Source of the DNA: an uncultured Bacteroidota bacterium
Lineage (GTDB): Bacteria > Bacteroidota > Bacteroidia > NS11-12g > UBA955
Length of the DNA: 7,326 nt
NCBI GenBank assembly: GCA_903879775.1
Contig: CAIRMY010000236.1
Location: 1-7,326 of the forward strand
Reading direction: 5' to 3'
Shown: one piece after another, positions 5,294 through 7,326 of the stretch
How positions within the stretch are numbered: the stretch's first letter is position 1
Layout of the letters: every line of letters starts with the position of its first letter
The notes under the pieces: generated by a model
Databases searched by the model: none
Seen by the model: only the letters and a program-made list of their open reading frames with translations
What the model was told of the DNA's origin: nothing
Position numbers and translations under genes: made by a program

Positions 5294-7326
5294 TTACTCT
5301 TTGCCGTGGCAGGATTTGAATTTCTTACCAGAACCGCAAGGACAAGGATCATTACGGCCAACTTTTAGTTCGTTTTTTATTGGATTTTGAGGGACTTTAG
5401 GCGCAGAAGACTCAATTGCCGATTGGTTATCATGAACACCAGATCGAATTTCTTCTTTGCTTGCCACAACTTTAGGATCAACTTTACGCATAGGTTTGCG
5501 CGCTTCTTGTACTGGGTTTTCTTCTAAAATACGGGTCCTGAATAATAGTCCAAGTACTTTATGATTAATGCGTTGTAGCATTTGACCAAACAATTCAAAA
5601 CTTTCAATTTTATAAATCAACAAAGGATCTTTTTGCTCATATTGAGCATTGTATGTGCTTTGTTTCAATTCATCCAATTCTCTTAAATGTTCTTTCCACT
5701 CATCGTCGATGGTTTGAAGGGTTGTGGATTTTTCAAAATCTTGTGCCAAGGAGCGACAATGAGAATCCAATGCTTTTTGCATAGAAACAGTTAATTGGAA
5801 ACTATGTGTTCCATCGGTCATAGGAACAATAACATTTTCAATTCTTTCTCCTTGTTCTTGACGAATGTGTTGGAACACAGGGTAAGCTTGTTCTGCAATT
5901 TTATCGAGTTTGCTAATATATTTATTGGTAAGTTCAATGAACAACATTTCTGTTAATTCTTCTGCTTTTTTAGTGTCGTAAGTTGCTTCATCAAAAGGAA
6001 CTCCCATTGCTAGGGTACGAATCACTTCAAGTTCAAGCTCTTCATAGTTACTTCCTTCCTTATGGTTATTTACAGTATCATTACACCAATTGTACAACAT
6101 ATTGCGTAAATCGATGCTTAATTTGTCGCCAAACAATGCATTTTTTCTCATACGGTAAATGTTCGAACGTTGTTTGTTCATTACATCATCGTATTCAAGC
6201 AATCTCTTACGGATACCAAAATTGTTTTGCTCCATTCTTTTTTGGTTTCTTTCGATGGTTTTGGTCATCCAACTATGTTCAATGACATCGCCTTCTTTGT
6301 AACCAATTTTGTCCATCAAGTTTGAAACACGCTCAGCGCCGAAAATACGCATTAAATCATCTTCCAAACTTACATAAAACCTTGAACTTCCTGGATCACC
6401 TTGACGACCCGCACGACCTCTTAACTGGCGGTCAACTCGTCGGCTATCGTGGCGTTCTGTACCAATAATGGCCAAACCACCAAAAGATTTTACTTCATCG
6501 GAAATTTTAATATCGGTACCCCTACCAGCCATGTTGGTTGCAATTGTAACTGCAGATGGGTAACCTGCTTCAGCAACAATCTCAGCTTCTTTTTGGTGTT
6601 GTTTTGCATTTAATACATTGTGTTTAATGCCACGTAATTTTAACATACGCGACAATAATTCACTCACTTCCACTGATGTTGTACCTACCAATACTGGGCG
6701 CTTAGCTTCGCTCAGTGCAACAACTTCATCAATGACTGCATTGTATTTTTCTCGCTTCGTTTTGTAAACTAAATCTTCATAATCTTTACGAATCACAGGC
6801 CTGTTTGTAGGAATAACTTTTACACCTAACTTATAAATATCCCATAATTCTTGAGCTTCTGTTTCAGCAGTACCTGTCATACCAGCAAGCTTGTGGTACA
6901 TTCTAAAATAGTTTTGAAGGGTAATGGTTGCGTAAGTTTGTGTTGCTGCTTCAACCCTTACATTTTCTTTTGCTTCAATTGCTTGGTGCAAACCATCTGA
7001 ATATCTACGACCTTCCATGATACGACCAGTTTGCTCGTCTACAATTTTTACTTTTCCTTCTTGGATAATGTATTCAACATCAATTTCAAATAGGGTATAA
7101 GCTTTTAACAATTGTTGTACAGAATGAATTCGTTCACTTTTCTCCGCAAATTCTTGCATGAGTTTATCTTTCAATGCAATTTTCTCTTCATCAGAATGAC
7201 TGCTTTTTTCAATTTCAGCAATTTCAAGTCCAACGTCTGGAAGAATAAAGAAATTTTGATCTTCAGCATTTCCGGTAATTAACTCAATTCCTTTTTCTGT
7301 TAAGTCAACAGAATTTGTTTTTTCAT
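5294..7326 (-). CDS. secA: Preprotein translocase subunit SecA, N-terminus cut by window edge
   Basis: SecA is the ATPase that drives unfolded preproteins through SecYEG at the inner membrane. The frame is open to the right edge and gives 676 residues; the N-terminal part with nucleotide-binding domain 1 (Walker A, DEAD box) is outside. Numbering from the first visible codon (7324): EKTNSVDLTEKG and EDQNFFILPDVG (within 1-33) belong to the preprotein cross-linking region, GMTGTAETE (148-156) precedes nucleotide-binding domain 2, TNMAGRGTDI (263-272) is motif V and QLRGRAGRQGDPG (300-312) is motif VI. The helical scaffold and wing region follows, including LEYDDVMNKQR (375-385) and DEWKEHLRELDELK (540-553). 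The C-terminal linker ends in NDPCPCGSGKKFKSCHG, the zinc and SecB-binding site (C661, C663, C672, H673), intact. The linker before it (about 605-650) is low in hydrophobic residues, as usual. An in-frame TTG at 7174 is not the start, because conserved SecA sequence continues upstream of it. Confidence 0.97.
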   Translation of the reverse strand, partial: EKTNSVDLTEKGIELITGNAEDQNFFILPDVGLEIAEIEKSSHSDEEKIALKDKLMQEFAEKSERIHSVQQLLKAYTLFEIDVEYIIQEGKVKIVDEQTGRIMEGRRYSDGLHQAIEAKENVRVEAATQTYATITLQNYFRMYHKLAGMTGTAETEAQELWDIYKLGVKVIPTNRPVIRKDYEDLVYKTKREKYNAVIDEVVALSEAKRPVLVGTTSVEVSELLSRMLKLRGIKHNVLNAKQHQKEAEIVAEAGYPSAVTIATNMAGRGTDIKISDEVKSFGGLAIIGTERHDSRRVDRQLRGRAGRQGDPGSSRFYVSLEDDLMRIFGAERVSNLMDKIGYKEGDVIEHSWMTKTIERNQKRMEQNNFGIRKRLLEYDDVMNKQRSNIYRMRKNALFGDKLSIDLRNMLYNWCNDTVNNHKEGSNYEELELEVIRTLAMGVPFDEATYDTKKAEELTEMLFIELTNKYISKLDKIAEQAYPVFQHIRQEQGERIENVIVPMTDGTHSFQLTVSMQKALDSHCRSLAQDFEKSTTLQTIDDEWKEHLRELDELKQSTYNAQYEQKDPLLIYKIESFELFGQMLQRINHKVLGLLFRTRILEENPVQEARKPMRKVDPKVVASKEEIRSGVHDNQSAIESSAPKVPQNPIKNELKVGRNDPCPCGSGKKFKSCHGKE

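Noticed and set aside
5071..5361. Plus-strand 82-codon frame and a longer 88-codon version of the DUF5522-like protein starting at 5361
   Set aside because: The plus frame is antisense to the cysteine-rich gene. The extra 23 residues of the long version are an out-of-frame reading of the SecA zinc tail; the ATG at 5292 fits the secA stop.
5983..6285. Plus-strand 100-codon frame
   Set aside because: It is antisense to the helical scaffold part of secA and has no recognisable features.
7172..7174. TTG at 7174 as the start of secA
   Set aside because: Conserved SecA sequence (EDQNFFILPDVG and more) continues in frame upstream to the window edge.
1..7326. Search for CRISPR repeats, tRNA genes, insertion-sequence ends, frameshifts or a horizontally acquired island
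   Set aside because: No spaced direct repeats, tRNA-like arms, transposase motifs or broken frames were seen by eye, and base use looks even across the genes.

Overview
The window reads as an ordinary chromosomal stretch from an AT-rich member of the Bacteroidota. The lineage call is an inference. It rests on AT-rich protein-coding DNA, starts with no recognisable Shine-Dalgarno sequence, TAnnTTTG-type promoter matches, a class 2 (quinone-linked) PyrD, and a small DUF5522-like cysteine-rich protein. Seven genes cover almost all of the window. No gap exceeds about 45 bases, and I see no tRNA, rRNA, CRISPR array, insertion sequence or clear hairpin terminator.

Left part (1-1708): a minus-strand gene, cut by the left edge, encodes the N-terminal 364 residues of a DUF255/YyaL-type thioredoxin-domain protein. 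Only 23 bases separate it from a divergent plus-strand gene for a 196-residue exported protein that I do not recognise. That gene ends one base from the stop codon of the next, convergent gene.

Middle and right part (1710-7326): five minus-strand genes lie head to tail. In transcription order they are secA (N-terminal part outside the window), a 65-residue DUF5522-like protein, purH, pyrD, and an exported DNA/RNA non-specific endonuclease. Gaps are 1, 44, 38 and 9 bases, so one transcript is possible. Exact matches to the Bacteroidota -7 promoter element lie just upstream of purH and pyrD, so shorter transcripts may also exist.

Functionally, secA is the protein-export motor, and the small cysteine-rich protein is tightly coupled to it. 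purH performs the last two steps of IMP synthesis and pyrD the quinone-linked step of UMP synthesis. The exported nuclease could release nucleotides from external nucleic acid, which would make purH-pyrD-nuclease a nucleotide-supply group; that link is inference from gene order only. I found no convincing undescribed system. The points most worth a second look are the secA-DUF5522 junction, the nuclease placed behind pyrD, and the unrecognised exported protein.
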